Origin: Saccharospirillum alexandrii
Lineage (GTDB): Bacteria > Pseudomonadota > Gammaproteobacteria > Pseudomonadales > Natronospirillaceae
DNA: 64,000 nt
NCBI RefSeq assembly: GCF_004000275.1
Contig: NZ_RCIP01000002.1
Coordinates: 991,781-1,055,780, forward strand
Direction: 5' to 3'
Shown here: positions 50,575 through 59,396 of the stretch, piece after piece
Numbering within the stretch: the stretch's first letter is position 1
How the letters are laid out: the number at the start of each line of letters is the position of its first letter
Made by a program: the position numbers and the translations under genes
The notes under the pieces: generated by a model
The model's input: the letters and a program-made list of their open reading frames with translations, nothing else
What the model was told of the DNA's origin: nothing
Database searches by the model: none

Positions 50575-52065
50575 ATGGATAACGACGCCGCCGTCGAACC
50601 GGCACGCCTGAAACGCGAAACGCTATTGTGTGCCCTACTGTTGGGCGTTCTGGGAGATCTGCTCCTGCGAGCCGGGCCTATTGGGCCGGGGCTGGTCGTG
50701 TGGATTGGTATGGCGGGCACCGGAACTACCTGGCTGGCCTGGCGAACCGGGGCCACTCGTTGGCGGCCGGTTGTGGCCTGGTCGACCGTGGCTTTGTTGG
50801 CGGCGGCACTGATGGTGGTGCGTCACAACGGCTTCATTCAATTTTTATTATGTCTGCTGCTGCCGCTTGCGGTCTCGCAAATCATCATGCTTGGCTGGGG
50901 TGCCCGACTGGGCCGGTCGTTACCGCTCGATCACCTCTACGCCATGGTATCGGTTCCCTTTAGAGCCTTGTTCGGGGCCGTTCCGTTACTGGCCGGAGCG
51001 ACCCGGGGCCGGGCCCCTGCTTTGCGCCGCCTGGCCGGTGTTGGCCGGGGCCTGGCGCTGGCCATCCCCCTTATTTGGGTATTTACCGGGCTATTGTCTT
51101 CAGCGGACGCGGGGTTCAACCGTGTCGCAGACCGTGCTTTCGATGTGTTCACCATTACCGAACTGAGCAGCCATCTGATCGTTGCCCTGTTAATCGCCTG
51201 GGCCGTAAGCGGCTGGCTGGCCGTCGTGGTCGACCACGGCCAGGACAACCGATTCCGACGAATACCGCTACCGAGCATTGGCCGGGATGAAACCCTCATT
51301 GTTTTGGGCTCACTCGCCCTCCTGTTCGGCGGGTTCGTTGTACTGCAGCTGGGTTATCTGTTCGGAGGCCAGGAAGCAATACAACGCATCTCCGGCCTCA
51401 CAATGGCCGAGTACGCCCGCCGGGGATTTTTCGAACTGGTGACCATCGCCGGCCTGACGCTGGGCCTCTTGTTATTCGCCGGTGCCGTGAGCACCAGCCA
51501 ACGCCTGTACCGCGGCCTGGCATTGGTGCTGGTCGGTCTCGTGCTGGTCATGCTGGTTTCCGCCACGCAACGGTTCGTGCTGTATATCGACGAGTTCGGT
51601 TTGAGTTTGGACCGCTTAACCGTGTTGGCCATTCTGCTTTGGCTGGCATTCACCCTGCTGCTGTTTTCAGCAACGGTGTTACGAGGGCGCCTATACTGGT
51701 TTGCTTCCGGGTCGACTCTGGCGGGCGTGGTAATGGTGTTGGTATTCGCGCTTATGAACCCGGCAGGCTGGGTAGCAAGCGTGAATCTGGAGCGCACCAT
51801 TGACCAGCAACAATCGCTGGATACGGATTACCTGCTGGCGCTGGGGGCCGATGCCGTGCCTGTGGTTTTGGAGCGACTGGATGCATTACCGGAAGCTGAG
51901 CGGTGTCAGCTTTCTGCAGAATTGTTGTGGCGTTGGCCGCCCATAGTAGAAGACAACTCTGACTGGCGCGTTTGGAATTGGGCTGAGGTTAGGGCTCGTC
52001 ACGCGGTTAGAGAAGAACAGAGACGATTACGAGTAATGGCCAGAGGTTGCCTTGTTGGCCGGTAA
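50575..52065 (+). CDS. DUF4173 multi-pass membrane protein
   Basis: A 496-aa polytopic protein with about 12 hydrophobic segments. The DUF4173 signature lies near residue 285 (LTMAEYARRGFFELVTIAGL), and PFRALFGAVPLLAGATRG near 130 is a conserved cytoplasmic loop. A soluble C-terminal 80 residues (DALPEAERCQLSAELLWRWP and onward) follow. The ATG at 50575 starts after the operator-like site. Its function is not known. Association with a dedicated winged-helix regulator and a second membrane protein suggests a regulated envelope response unit. Confidence 0.82.
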   Translation: MDNDAAVEPARLKRETLLCALLLGVLGDLLLRAGPIGPGLVVWIGMAGTGTTWLAWRTGATRWRPVVAWSTVALLAAALMVVRHNGFIQFLLCLLLPLAVSQIIMLGWGARLGRSLPLDHLYAMVSVPFRALFGAVPLLAGATRGRAPALRRLAGVGRGLALAIPLIWVFTGLLSSADAGFNRVADRAFDVFTITELSSHLIVALLIAWAVSGWLAVVVDHGQDNRFRRIPLPSIGRDETLIVLGSLALLFGGFVVLQLGYLFGGQEAIQRISGLTMAEYARRGFFELVTIAGLTLGLLLFAGAVSTSQRLYRGLALVLVGLVLVMLVSATQRFVLYIDEFGLSLDRLTVLAILLWLAFTLLLFSATVLRGRLYWFASGSTLAGVVMVLVFALMNPAGWVASVNLERTIDQQQSLDTDYLLALGADAVPVVLERLDALPEAERCQLSAELLWRWPPIVEDNSDWRVWNWAEVRARHAVREEQRRLRVMARGCLVGR

Positions 52066-52139
52066 TGCACACTGTCATACGGCAGGTTCTCTGGGTGGGT
52101 TAAGCCGAACCCCTCTCCGGTCGGCCCCACCCTATCTGC

Positions 52140-53057
52140 TCAGCCCAGAACGTAGTCAATCGCTGCACACACTGCAGCCACTTGTGCCGAATTGCATTGC
52201 TCCGGGGTCGCCCTGGGGCTGTCTGGATACACCTCAGTGGTGGTTTTAAACGCCGCACCGGTCATACCGGCACACAGGCCAAGCTGAGTGAGCGGGTACT
52301 CGATGACGCCCCGGGCCACCGCTGTTGAGCCAATGATCTCACCGCGCTTGTCGGCCGGAGCGATGTGCGTGACTTGTTCAACAGCGCGGATCACCGCCTG
52401 CTGGAAATCGGGCTGTGGATTGTCGCTGTCGTCGACCACATAAAACCCATCGGGGATCTCACCGGGCTTGAATGGCTCGCCGTCGCGCGCGGCCAGTGCG
52501 GGGCGAAATTCAGTTTCGTCGGTATCGGTGGTTTCGTGCAGATCAATATGCATCACGACGCGATCTCCCATGGGCGCCACTAACCGCATAAGCGCCGCCG
52601 ACTCCTCAGCCGGGCTGTCTTCGCGGAACGACCGGTTCGGATCGATCGCGTTCGCATTCCAGCGATGAATGCGCTCATAAGCCCAGGGGCTGACACAGGG
52701 CGCAACCAGCACATTAACGCGGCCCGCATAATCCGCCGCATGCAGATCCACGAATTGCAGCGCACCATGCACTCCGCTGGTCTCATAGCCATGCACGCCG
52801 CCGGTCACCAGCACAACGGGCAAATCATCCCGCCAGTCGCGGCTGCGGATGGCCATCAGCGGGTAATGATCGGCGCCATAGCTTAGGTCGCCATAGCTTA
52901 CCACCTCGAAACGATCACGCAGGCGTTCAATCACACTCAACACCTCGGCCTCGTAACTGCGCTTCCGGCTCTGTGTTGCCAGCCATTCAGCGCGCTCCGT
53001 TTCACCCCAGGGAGTGCCGGGCGTGCCAATGGGGTAATGTGTGTGAGCGGTTGTCAT
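52140..53057 (-). CDS. M14-family zinc carboxypeptidase-like protein
   Basis: A 305-aa cytoplasmic protein without signal. VVLVTGGVHGYETSGVHGAL near residue 79 holds the HxxE zinc motif (His, Glu), NAIDPNRSFREDS near 138 the substrate Asn-Arg, and VVMHIDLHETTDTDETEF near 165 the third zinc His. The last part has IEYPLTQLGLCAGMTGAAFK with the catalytic-type Glu nearby. It resembles succinylglutamate desuccinylase/aspartoacylase-like M14 members. GGAGAACC lies 9 nt before the ATG. The natural substrate cannot be told; a small peptide or N-acyl amino acid is plausible. Confidence 0.83.
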   Translation of the reverse strand: MTTAHTHYPIGTPGTPWGETERAEWLATQSRKRSYEAEVLSVIERLRDRFEVVSYGDLSYGADHYPLMAIRSRDWRDDLPVVLVTGGVHGYETSGVHGALQFVDLHAADYAGRVNVLVAPCVSPWAYERIHRWNANAIDPNRSFREDSPAEESAALMRLVAPMGDRVVMHIDLHETTDTDETEFRPALAARDGEPFKPGEIPDGFYVVDDSDNPQPDFQQAVIRAVEQVTHIAPADKRGEIIGSTAVARGVIEYPLTQLGLCAGMTGAAFKTTTEVYPDSPRATPEQCNSAQVAAVCAAIDYVLG

Positions 53058-53234
53058 GGTGAAGGTTCTCCGGTGATGGCGAATGCGAGCTGGCATTCTA
53101 ACAGCCACTGCCAGGTTGGCAATCGGCCTGGTTGTAGCCAAAGCATCCGTCGTTTGAGACCCGTTAGGCGTAGTTCCGGCTGTTCAGCGTTCCGGGGCGG
53201 GCGTGTTCCTTCCCTCTCTGTTTGAACGCGCTCG

Positions 53235-53531
53235 TTAGAGTGAGTAATCGAAAACGATAATATCGTCCAGCAATGGCCCAAACACTTTTTTCAGCGCATC
53301 GTGTTCGGGATGGGGAAGGTAATTCTGACGCCCGGCCTCATTCGCAAACGTCATCAACACCGAGTGTGTGTAGGCTTTGTTTTTTCCTTCAGGGCTGTCA
53401 TTGATGCCCCACTCTACCGAAACCACACCCTCGACTTTTTCAGGCATGGCCATAAACAGGTTTTTAATATGCTCGGTGTCTGCCAACGTTGAAGCAGCCT
53501 TAAACTTGATCAGTAAGATATGTCTAATCAT
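53235..53531 (-). CDS. Dabb (stress-responsive alpha/beta-barrel) domain protein
   Basis: A 98-aa dimeric alpha/beta barrel protein. MIRHILLIKFKAASTLADTE opens the first strand and helix, VEGVVSVEWGINDSPEGKNK the middle, and YLPHPEHDALKKVFGPLLDD the C-terminal helix, with the conserved HPEH. Members range from heme-degrading to unknown roles; no specific ligand is evident here. It stands alone between two transcription units. Confidence 0.88.
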   Translation of the reverse strand: MIRHILLIKFKAASTLADTEHIKNLFMAMPEKVEGVVSVEWGINDSPEGKNKAYTHSVLMTFANEAGRQNYLPHPEHDALKKVFGPLLDDIIVFDYSL

Positions 53532-53678
53532 GCCTTTCTGGCCCCTTTTTCAGACTTGATAGGTTGACTCAGTTGAGCTCCGGAAACGAATTACTCTACC
53601 CAAACCCAGTCGAGATAGATCAGTGCCCTAGCTAGAACTCAAGTAGGAACAGCACTGCTCGCACGCGTGCTATTGCGA

Positions 53679-54395
53679 CTAGCCTCCAACCAGCATATGA
53701 CCGATAACCCCCAGTAAGAAACCCGCAACCGCGCCTAAAGGCGGCGCCCAGTGATTCTTCAATTTGGCCTGTGGTGCTATGTCCTGGAATACGATGTAGA
53801 GAATACCACCGGCAGCAAACACCATGATTCCCGACACCACAATCGGGTACCCTGCCAGTAAAAAATAGCCGATCAGGCCAGCTACCGGGCCCAGGAAGGC
53901 CATGGCCGTAAAAGCACCGATAATGCGCCCTTTGCTGTATTCCGTAGACTCACAGATTTCCCGGTAGGCGTTAAACCCTTCGGGCAGGTTTTGGAGTGCA
54001 ATGATGCCCGCTAGCAGCAGCCCTGCTTCACTGGAAAATGTGAACGTCGCACCCAGCGCGATGGCCTCAGGTACGAAGTCTGACAACATCGCGGCCAGTT
54101 GATTAAGCGGTGTTTTGTTAGCGGCCAACCAGATGTCGAGGGCCATAAACAGGGCGCCGCCCGCCGTAAAGCAAACCGCAACGGTGAGAATCGATAAATC
54201 AGCCACCCCCTCTGGTACCAGCACCAGTGCTACCGCCGACAAGAGCGCTCCACCACCAAACGCAATGATTCCATGGCGGACTTCCGTTTCCAGCCAGTAC
54301 GGACTGATGCGTTCAACCGCGGCAAGGGAAGCACCCATAGGCATGGCAATTCCGGCCATTAAGGTCAATGCAACGATCTGAATCACGTCACTCAT
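53679..54395 (-). CDS. ZIP-family divalent metal transporter
   Basis: A 238-aa inner-membrane protein with eight predicted helices. FVPEAIALGATFTF near residue 110 and ALQNLPEGFNAYRE near 134 are the metal-binding helix-4/5 segments (the second is the classical HxxPEG-like NLPEG motif). FGGGALLSAVALVLVPEGVA near 47 is also conserved. It would move zinc, iron or manganese inward. It may be co-transcribed with the small genes at 54407 and 54819, which are on the same strand just upstream. Confidence 0.9.
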   Translation of the reverse strand: MSDVIQIVALTLMAGIAMPMGASLAAVERISPYWLETEVRHGIIAFGGGALLSAVALVLVPEGVADLSILTVAVCFTAGGALFMALDIWLAANKTPLNQLAAMLSDFVPEAIALGATFTFSSEAGLLLAGIIALQNLPEGFNAYREICESTEYSKGRIIGAFTAMAFLGPVAGLIGYFLLAGYPIVVSGIMVFAAGGILYIVFQDIAPQAKLKNHWAPPLGAVAGFLLGVIGHMLVGG

Positions 54396-54406
54396 ATAGG
54401 CTCTCG

Positions 54407-54679
54407 CTAAAAAGGGCTCGGTGCAATTCTTTCGATCTCATAGTTCACCAGGGAAAGGTCTTTGTCTAGCAGGATGGCAATACCATCGCCGCCGGTACCC
54501 ATGTCTTTAGGGCCTACGTAGATCTCCCAGCCGGCATTGTTCATTGTGATGGTAACCGTGTGGATTCCAGTATTGATTTGTTGATGTATCAATCCATTCG
54601 GGAGGCTGTTTATCCACTCAACGGAATCCAAATGGTCTTTGAAATCGAAAAACTCGGTATTCACGGAATCGTCCTTCAT
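54407..54679 (-). CDS. Hypothetical small soluble protein
   Basis: A 90-aa acidic protein (EFFDFKDHLDSVEWINSLP, then GWEIYVGPKDMGTGGDGIAI). It has no signal peptide, membrane span or recognised domain. It lies 11 nt upstream of the ZIP gene on the same strand, which supports translation, but the ribosome binding site before ATG 54679 is weak. Confidence 0.6.
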   Translation of the reverse strand: MKDDSVNTEFFDFKDHLDSVEWINSLPNGLIHQQINTGIHTVTITMNNAGWEIYVGPKDMGTGGDGIAILLDKDLSLVNYEIERIAPSPF

Positions 54680-54818
54680 AGTACAACATGCACAATGCTT
54701 GCTGTCAGCCGCACATTACTCACTGAGCATTCGCTCACGACCCATGTTGTTGAGTCTTCGTTGGGTTGGGGTTCTATGTGGCGCAGAAGCCCTGTACAGG
54801 CACCATCAAACCGTCACT

Positions 54819-54989
54819 TCAATCTGGGCCTTGGGTGACTGTAAGAACGCCCGAGTCGATCAGGCTCTGCTTCAATGCGTCGTGTTCTTTTCGAAGCTGG
54901 GCGACCTGACTCATCGCATTCATCCCGTAAATTCCAAAAATAAAGCCCATGGTACCCATCGACATACCAATGATTCCAAACACTTCCAT
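54819..54989 (-). CDS. 56-aa membrane miniprotein
   Basis: A short open frame from ATG 54989: residues 2-22 are hydrophobic (EVFGIIGMSMGTMGFIFGIY), followed by a basic/helical tail (SQVAQLRKEHDALKQSLID) that could form a coiled coil. GAGGG stretches lie just upstream. It is too short for many gene finders. Small anchored helices like this often modulate a larger transporter. The same-strand ZIP gene lies 424 nt downstream, with a 90-aa gene between them. Confidence 0.65.
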   Translation of the reverse strand: MEVFGIIGMSMGTMGFIFGIYGMNAMSQVAQLRKEHDALKQSLIDSGVLTVTQGPD

Positions 54990-55254
54990 TGCCCTCACCC
55001 TCGCATATTTTGATGTCTATCCACTGCTTTTCTGTCAGCTTACCATGCAGCTAGCCTTGCAATGCAGCACTAAGAACAATCTACCGGGAGGTCCACCTTT
55101 TTTGGATTCGTCTATGTAGCATCGCCAGTATAGGGCGGCGCTTAATGTGTGTGATGGGTGGCCGCTCTGCCAACGCTTTTGACGACTACCCAGCGGCGCC
55201 TCTATACATGCCTACACTGATTCGGGGACTTTAAGGTTCTAACGATGCACGGTT

Positions 55255-55974
55255 TCATTTCACCAGTAGATTCATCCCGCTATACAAGGCTTCAACTTCC
55301 GCGTCTTCGATGCCAAACAGCTGAAATTGCCGAGCAATGTTTCTCAGGTAGTCTGCGCTGTCTCCGAGAAAACCCGACCCCGTCACCAGGTACTCGAGTT
55401 GTTCTGTTCGGCTGAGTTCAGGCACGATCAATTCGGCGTCATAGTCAGCAACAAACGTCAGGGCATTGACCGTGCCCTCGCTCATTTGAGCGGGAACAAA
55501 CACCGGAAAGTAGGCGGGCCCGACGAACTCACGACGCCAGAGGATATCGGTCTCCGTCTCAATAGCCTCCCGATCAATGCGAAACAGCAACCCCTCACAC
55601 TCACCGCCCCGGTCCAGCGCGGCCATCAGACCTGGCGCTTCGCGCGTCCCACGGCCGCCATGAATGTCTTTCAATATGAACCGGCGCTGATAGCCCTGAA
55701 CCCGAGCTCGCCGAACCTCCGTAAACCGAATGGCCGGGTCCCACATCAGCGATCCATAGGCGAAGACCCAGAGGTCTTCCGAGCGGTGTTCACTGAGTGC
55801 TGCTTGCCTCATCGCATTTCGTTCTTCATCGCTATGCCACCAGCCGGTCGGTAACCCTCTGTCGGTCAGTATGCTGGCAAGCTTGGTGATTGAAAAATCC
55901 CGGAAAAAAGAGTCTTCTGGCTTCGTGATCAGATCGGCGAGTTCAGGATGGTGAAAGAAGGGGTCATTGCTCAT
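55255..55974 (-). CDS. Gamma-glutamylcyclotransferase (ChaC-like)
   Basis: A 239-aa protein. LWVFAYGSLMWDPAIRF near residue 69 is the substrate-binding YGSL loop. GECEGLLFRIDREAIETE and WRREFVGPAYFPVFV carry the conserved catalytic glutamate region, and TGSGFLGDSADYLRNIARQ is the C-terminal signature. It would act on gamma-glutamyl peptides such as glutathione, releasing 5-oxoproline. The ATG at 55974 is taken; the in-frame start at 56172 adds 66 residues that do not fit the family. Confidence 0.88.
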   Translation of the reverse strand: MSNDPFFHHPELADLITKPEDSFFRDFSITKLASILTDRGLPTGWWHSDEERNAMRQAALSEHRSEDLWVFAYGSLMWDPAIRFTEVRRARVQGYQRRFILKDIHGGRGTREAPGLMAALDRGGECEGLLFRIDREAIETETDILWRREFVGPAYFPVFVPAQMSEGTVNALTFVADYDAELIVPELSRTEQLEYLVTGSGFLGDSADYLRNIARQFQLFGIEDAEVEALYSGMNLLVK

Positions 55975-56238
55975 GACTAAACCTGACAAAAGTGAATAAC
56001 ATTCCAGTGGCGCCCTTGTGATGGCGCGGTCTCCAAGCGGCGACACCCGGCGCTCAGCCTCTATAACGCTAACACAGAAAGCGACCGCCTGCCTGCCGGC
56101 GTTGCCTACCCCCTCAAGCCTTGCTCCAACCACCGAGTTTGAAATCGCCAATAACGGACCAATCATGATCACCGAGTCCGGTTAGAGCCCGATTGGGGGT
56201 GCCGTTTCAACGGACAATGCTCAAGAGAGGAGATTCTC

Positions 56239-56976
56239 ATGACAGAAGGTATCGAAAACAAAGTCGTTGTTATTACCGGCGCCAGCAGTGGCCTGGGCGC
56301 CGAAACCGCTCGCCACCTGGCCAAAGCGGGCGCCAAACTGGTGCTCGGCGCACGACGCATGGACCGCATGACCGCGCTGGCCGAGGAAATTGGGCTAAGC
56401 CAGGATGCCCTGGTCAAAACCGATGTCACCGACCGCACCCAGGTTCAGGCGCTGGTGGACCGCGCCATATCACTCCACGGACGGGTGGATGTGATGATCA
56501 ACAACGCAGGTCTGATGCCCCTGTCTCCGCTGGAGATGCTGCGCTACGACGAATGGGACCAGATGATCGACGTTAACATCAAGGGGGTTCTGTACGGCAT
56601 CGGGGCGGCCCTGCCGCACATGAAAGAGCAGCAAAGCGGCCAGATCATCAACGTCTCTTCGGTGGCGGGTCACAGCGTTGGGCCTGGCAGCGCCGTCTAT
56701 TCCGGCACCAAGTTTGCGGTGCGGGCGATCTCCGAAGGGCTGCGCAAAGAAGTGAAACCCTATGGCATACGCACCACTATTTTGTCACCGGGCGCCGTCG
56801 ATACGGAATTGCCCTCGTCGGTTGGCGCTGAAGGCGTCTCTGAACGGGTGGCGGGTTTCTACAAAGACCATGCGATTTCGGCCGACAGCTTTGCACGCTG
56901 CGTCATCTTCGCTATGAGCCAGCCGGAAGACGTAGACATTAACGAGATACTGTATCGTCCTACTCGCCAGGAGTGA
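56239..56976 (+). CDS. Short-chain dehydrogenase/reductase
   Basis: A 245-aa classical [23 protein letters not shown] near residue 10 is the TGxxxGxG cofactor motif, with GARRMDRM suggesting NADP(H) preference. [11 protein letters not shown] is the NNAG motif, [12 protein letters not shown] holds the catalytic Ser, and [19 protein letters not shown] the YxxxK pair. GAGAGGAG lies upstream of the ATG. It resembles YdfG-like broad-substrate reductases. It stands as a single gene with no pathway partner visible. Confidence 0.9.
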   Translation: MTEGIENKVVVITGASSGLGAETARHLAKAGAKLVLGARRMDRMTALAEEIGLSQDALVKTDVTDRTQVQALVDRAISLHGRVDVMINNAGLMPLSPLEMLRYDEWDQMIDVNIKGVLYGIGAALPHMKEQQSGQIINVSSVAGHSVGPGSAVYSGTKFAVRAISEGLRKEVKPYGIRTTILSPGAVDTELPSSVGAEGVSERVAGFYKDHAISADSFARCVIFAMSQPEDVDINEILYRPTRQE

Positions 56977-57109
56977 TCGTGAACCGTGCATCGGGTGTCG
57001 CTGGGAACCGGCTCGCCCGGTGCATGACATTGCCTACACCCACCAGAAATAGCCTTATTCAGGATACAGGCTGCAGTGAGACCCACCTGCAGCTAACTAT
57101 AAGGCCCAT

Positions 57110-57484
57110 TTAAGCGATTTTCTTGGTCTGGCGGCTCTGTTCATTCAATGCCTTACGGTGAGACAAACCCCATTCCACCATTTTTTCCATAAGCGGCCCC
57201 AGGGCTTTGCCGCTTACCGTTAATTCGTACTCTATTCTTACTGGCGTTGTAGACACGATGTGTTTTTCAACGACGCCATTGAGTTCGAGTTCTTTTAACT
57301 CCTTCGAGAGCATTCGTGGGCTTATGTCAATCATCTGCCCAATTTCAGAGAAACGCTTAGCCTCTTCGAATAGACTGCAAACAATCAGTAACTTCCATTT
57401 ACCGTTAACCACGGCCATGGTGTCTCTTAACGCCAACAGGTATTCGCTAGGGCAGTTTATGCCTTCATGGTTGTCTGTGCTCAT
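57110..57484 (-). CDS. HxlR-family transcriptional regulator
   Basis: A 124-aa winged helix of the HxlR/DUF24 type: CPSEYLLALRDTMAVVNGKW with the early Cys often used for redox or electrophile sensing, then FSEIGQMIDISPRMLSKELK as the recognition helix and IEYELTVSGKALGPLMEKMV in the wing. The ATG at 57484 has GGGGG upstream. It is divergent from a nitroreductase gene with palindromes in the 99-bp gap, so it very probably represses that gene. Confidence 0.92.
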   Translation of the reverse strand: MSTDNHEGINCPSEYLLALRDTMAVVNGKWKLLIVCSLFEEAKRFSEIGQMIDISPRMLSKELKELELNGVVEKHIVSTTPVRIEYELTVSGKALGPLMEKMVEWGLSHRKALNEQSRQTKKIA

Positions 57485-57505
57485 CAAAACCCCCAAGGAT
57501 AGTAA

Positions 57506-57538
57506 CTATACTTTTGTATACTAGTATATATAGTATAG
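57506..57538. promoter_or_regulatory. Candidate HxlR operator region
   Basis: CTATAC (57506-57511) and GTATAG (57533-57538) flank the perfect palindrome ATACTAGTAT (57518-57527), nearly sharing its centre. The site lies between the divergent HxlR and nitroreductase genes, in AT-rich promoter-like DNA. Confidence 0.55.
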
Positions 57539-57583
57539 CAAGTGTATTCTGAATTTCAGTAAATGATTCAGGAAACACAAGTA

Positions 57584-58213
57584 ATGAGCTTGATCGAACA
57601 ATTGAACTGGCGCTATGCAACCAAAAAAATGAACGGTAATAGCATTCCAGACGAAAAATTGAACGCTATCTTAGAGGCGATTCAACTCTCACCGTCATCG
57701 AGCGGTATTCAACCGTATAAAGTTTTTGTCATCAGTGATCGCGACCTGTTGAAGAAAATCCACCCGATCGCAAGCGAGCAAAGCCAGATTCTGGACTGTT
57801 CACATTTGCTGGTTTTCGCTTCCTGGGACAAATATGAACGTGACGCGATAGCCGAAACATTCCAATACACGCTGAAAGAACGCAATCTCCCAAGTGACAC
57901 CATGGATGCGTATCTGGACAGATTATGGGGCGCTTATTCGCCGCTTCCTCAAGACTGGCATGCAACGCACAGCGCCAAACAAGCCTATATCGCACTGGGG
58001 ATAGCGATGGTGGCAGCGGCAGAACAAAAGGTCGATGCTACCCCAATGGAAGGCTTCGATAACGCAGCACTCGATGCATTGCTTAACTTACCTGAGCAAG
58101 GTCTGAAAAGCGCTGCCTTGTTACCGCTGGGCTTCCGGGATGCGGAGAACGACTGGCTGGCACCCATGAAAAAGGTACGTCGACCAAAAGAAGAGTTGTT
58201 TGTGACCCTGTAA
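57584..58213 (+). CDS. NAD(P)H-dependent nitroreductase family flavoprotein
   Basis: A 209-aa FMN-binding protein. LIEQLNWRYATKKMNGNSIP with RYATK and IQLSPSSSGIQPYKVFVIS with the FMN-phosphate contacts are the NfsB-type N-terminus. KQAYIALGIAMVAAAEQKVD and the final ALLPLGFRDAENDWLAPMKK complete the fold. It would reduce nitro, quinone or similar electrophiles, which fits control by a Cys-containing HxlR sensor next to it. ATG 57584 is chosen because an AGGA lies upstream and the family begins there; ATG 57563 is possible. Confidence 0.9.
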   Translation: MSLIEQLNWRYATKKMNGNSIPDEKLNAILEAIQLSPSSSGIQPYKVFVISDRDLLKKIHPIASEQSQILDCSHLLVFASWDKYERDAIAETFQYTLKERNLPSDTMDAYLDRLWGAYSPLPQDWHATHSAKQAYIALGIAMVAAAEQKVDATPMEGFDNAALDALLNLPEQGLKSAALLPLGFRDAENDWLAPMKKVRRPKEELFVTL

Positions 58214-58231
58214 GTAAGGCACTGAGTCTCT

Positions 58232-58258
58232 AAGCCCCGTTATGGGGCTTTTGTCTTT
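58232..58258 (+). terminator. Intrinsic terminator after the nitroreductase gene
   Basis: AAGCCCC (58232-58238) pairs with GGGGCTT (58244-58250) around a 5-nt loop and is followed by TTGTCTTT. It lies 19 nt after the stop. The 256 bases from here to 58514 hold no gene that I would support. Confidence 0.85.
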
Positions 58259-58514
58259 AATTGTTCCAGTCACACCAACAGACTAAACCTGCTTGTTTAA
58301 TAACGAACACCCTTCCCTTCTGGCCAAGCTGGACGCTTGCATCAAATGTGACCCAAAAACACCCATCCTGCTGGTCACTCAATTCACACACCCACCCGAA
58401 ACGATGCTCCAGTATTACTGTGCCGCATCTGTTCGACCATTTGTCTAACCGGGCTTCATTGGGCTACCCTGATTGGCTCATCAAACCTGTCAACGATGTC
58501 CAGCGAGCCCAACC

Positions 58515-58838
58515 ATGCCCGAAGATCCCTTGGAACTGTTATCTGATGCAGTCAGCGATGCCCATGCCCGCATCCAGGCCAGTCACGAACACATCAACCC
58601 CGTCATTGAAGTCCGCCGCAAGATGCGGGATGCCGGCATTCCGGCCGATGTACTGACCATTGACTGTCACCGGACACGCCGCCGTATCATGCTGATTCTT
58701 CATGACGGGCAGCCCGGCCAGTTGTTGTATCAGTTTATTACCATCGAACAGGAGGCCGGAGATGAATTTCAGAGCATGGCGTTGTCCGAATTGGACACCG
58801 GCAAACTGGTGCAGTGGATGGAGGAGTATTTCGGCTAG
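58515..58838 (+). CDS. Conserved-looking small cytoplasmic protein of unknown function
   Basis: A 107-aa acidic protein (PEDPLELLSDAVSDAHARIQ, RRRIMLILHDGQPGQLLYQF, LDTGKLVQWMEEYFG). It has a predicted alpha/beta composition and no membrane segment, signal or motif. The ATG at 58515 is chosen, with AGCGAG upstream as a weak ribosome site; the longer start at 58473 is unlikely. Codon use matches neighbouring genes, which supports it as real. Confidence 0.62.
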   Translation: MPEDPLELLSDAVSDAHARIQASHEHINPVIEVRRKMRDAGIPADVLTIDCHRTRRRIMLILHDGQPGQLLYQFITIEQEAGDEFQSMALSELDTGKLVQWMEEYFG

Positions 58839-58991
58839 TTCTGGGCTTTACGTGGGGGCTGCTTAATTCACGTTGTACCACTCCTTTATTCGGGTGAACC
58901 CCGGTGTTTGGGTATTCTGGTGAAGTCGCGACACATCGAGGGTCGATATTGACTACACTTGGCCACTGCCACCACCAAGACGGAGCTCTTA

Positions 58992-59354
58992 ATGATTCAC
59001 AACCCTGAAGGGCGCATCACCCTGACACCCCATTCTGCCCCCGTTACTGTGCGCCTGGGCGACGACATTATCGCCGAGACCCGCCAGGCCGTTCAATTGA
59101 GCGAGACAGGCTACCCCGACCGCCAATACCTGCCTCGGGATGCCATGCTCGCGGGAACTCTCCAACCTTCGGGCACCCAAACCTACTGCCCGTTCAAAGG
59201 CCACGCCACTTACTACGACTTCGTAACGGGCGACCGAGTTATCAGCGATGCTGTCTGGGTTTACGAGCAACCAACCGACGCCATGGCCGCGATCAGCGGT
59301 CGCATGGTATTTGATCCGGCCCACTTTAATGAGACCGTCGGGGAAAACGACTGA
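58992..59354 (+). CDS. DUF427 domain protein
   Basis: A 120-aa protein. VTVRLGDDIIAETRQAVQLS near residue 15, YPDRQYLPRDAMLAGTLQPS in the middle and YCPFKGHATYYDFVTGDRV near 75 match DUF427, with the conserved CPFKG and the AVWVYEQP strand after it. GGAGCTCTTA precedes the ATG at 58992; the upstream in-frame start at 58959 is rejected for lack of a ribosome site. Family function is not established. Confidence 0.87.
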   Translation: MIHNPEGRITLTPHSAPVTVRLGDDIIAETRQAVQLSETGYPDRQYLPRDAMLAGTLQPSGTQTYCPFKGHATYYDFVTGDRVISDAVWVYEQPTDAMAAISGRMVFDPAHFNETVGEND

Positions 59355-59396
59355 TCTGAATTGGCACAACCGCAGCCCGCTGTGGCTTTAACCCCT

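Noticed and set aside
54560-55013. Two plus-strand open frames over the small genes upstream of the ZIP gene
   Set aside because: They are antisense to the 90-aa and 56-aa frames, which have better composition and, for the latter, a ribosome site and membrane-protein pattern.
56169-56438. Minus-strand frame over the SDR start
   Set aside because: It is a shadow of the SDR gene, which has a full set of SDR motifs and a ribosome site.
58261-58656. Open frame of 131 codons before the 107-aa gene
   Set aside because: It overlaps the better-supported gene at 58515 in another frame, begins right after a terminator and has no ribosome site or protein-like composition.
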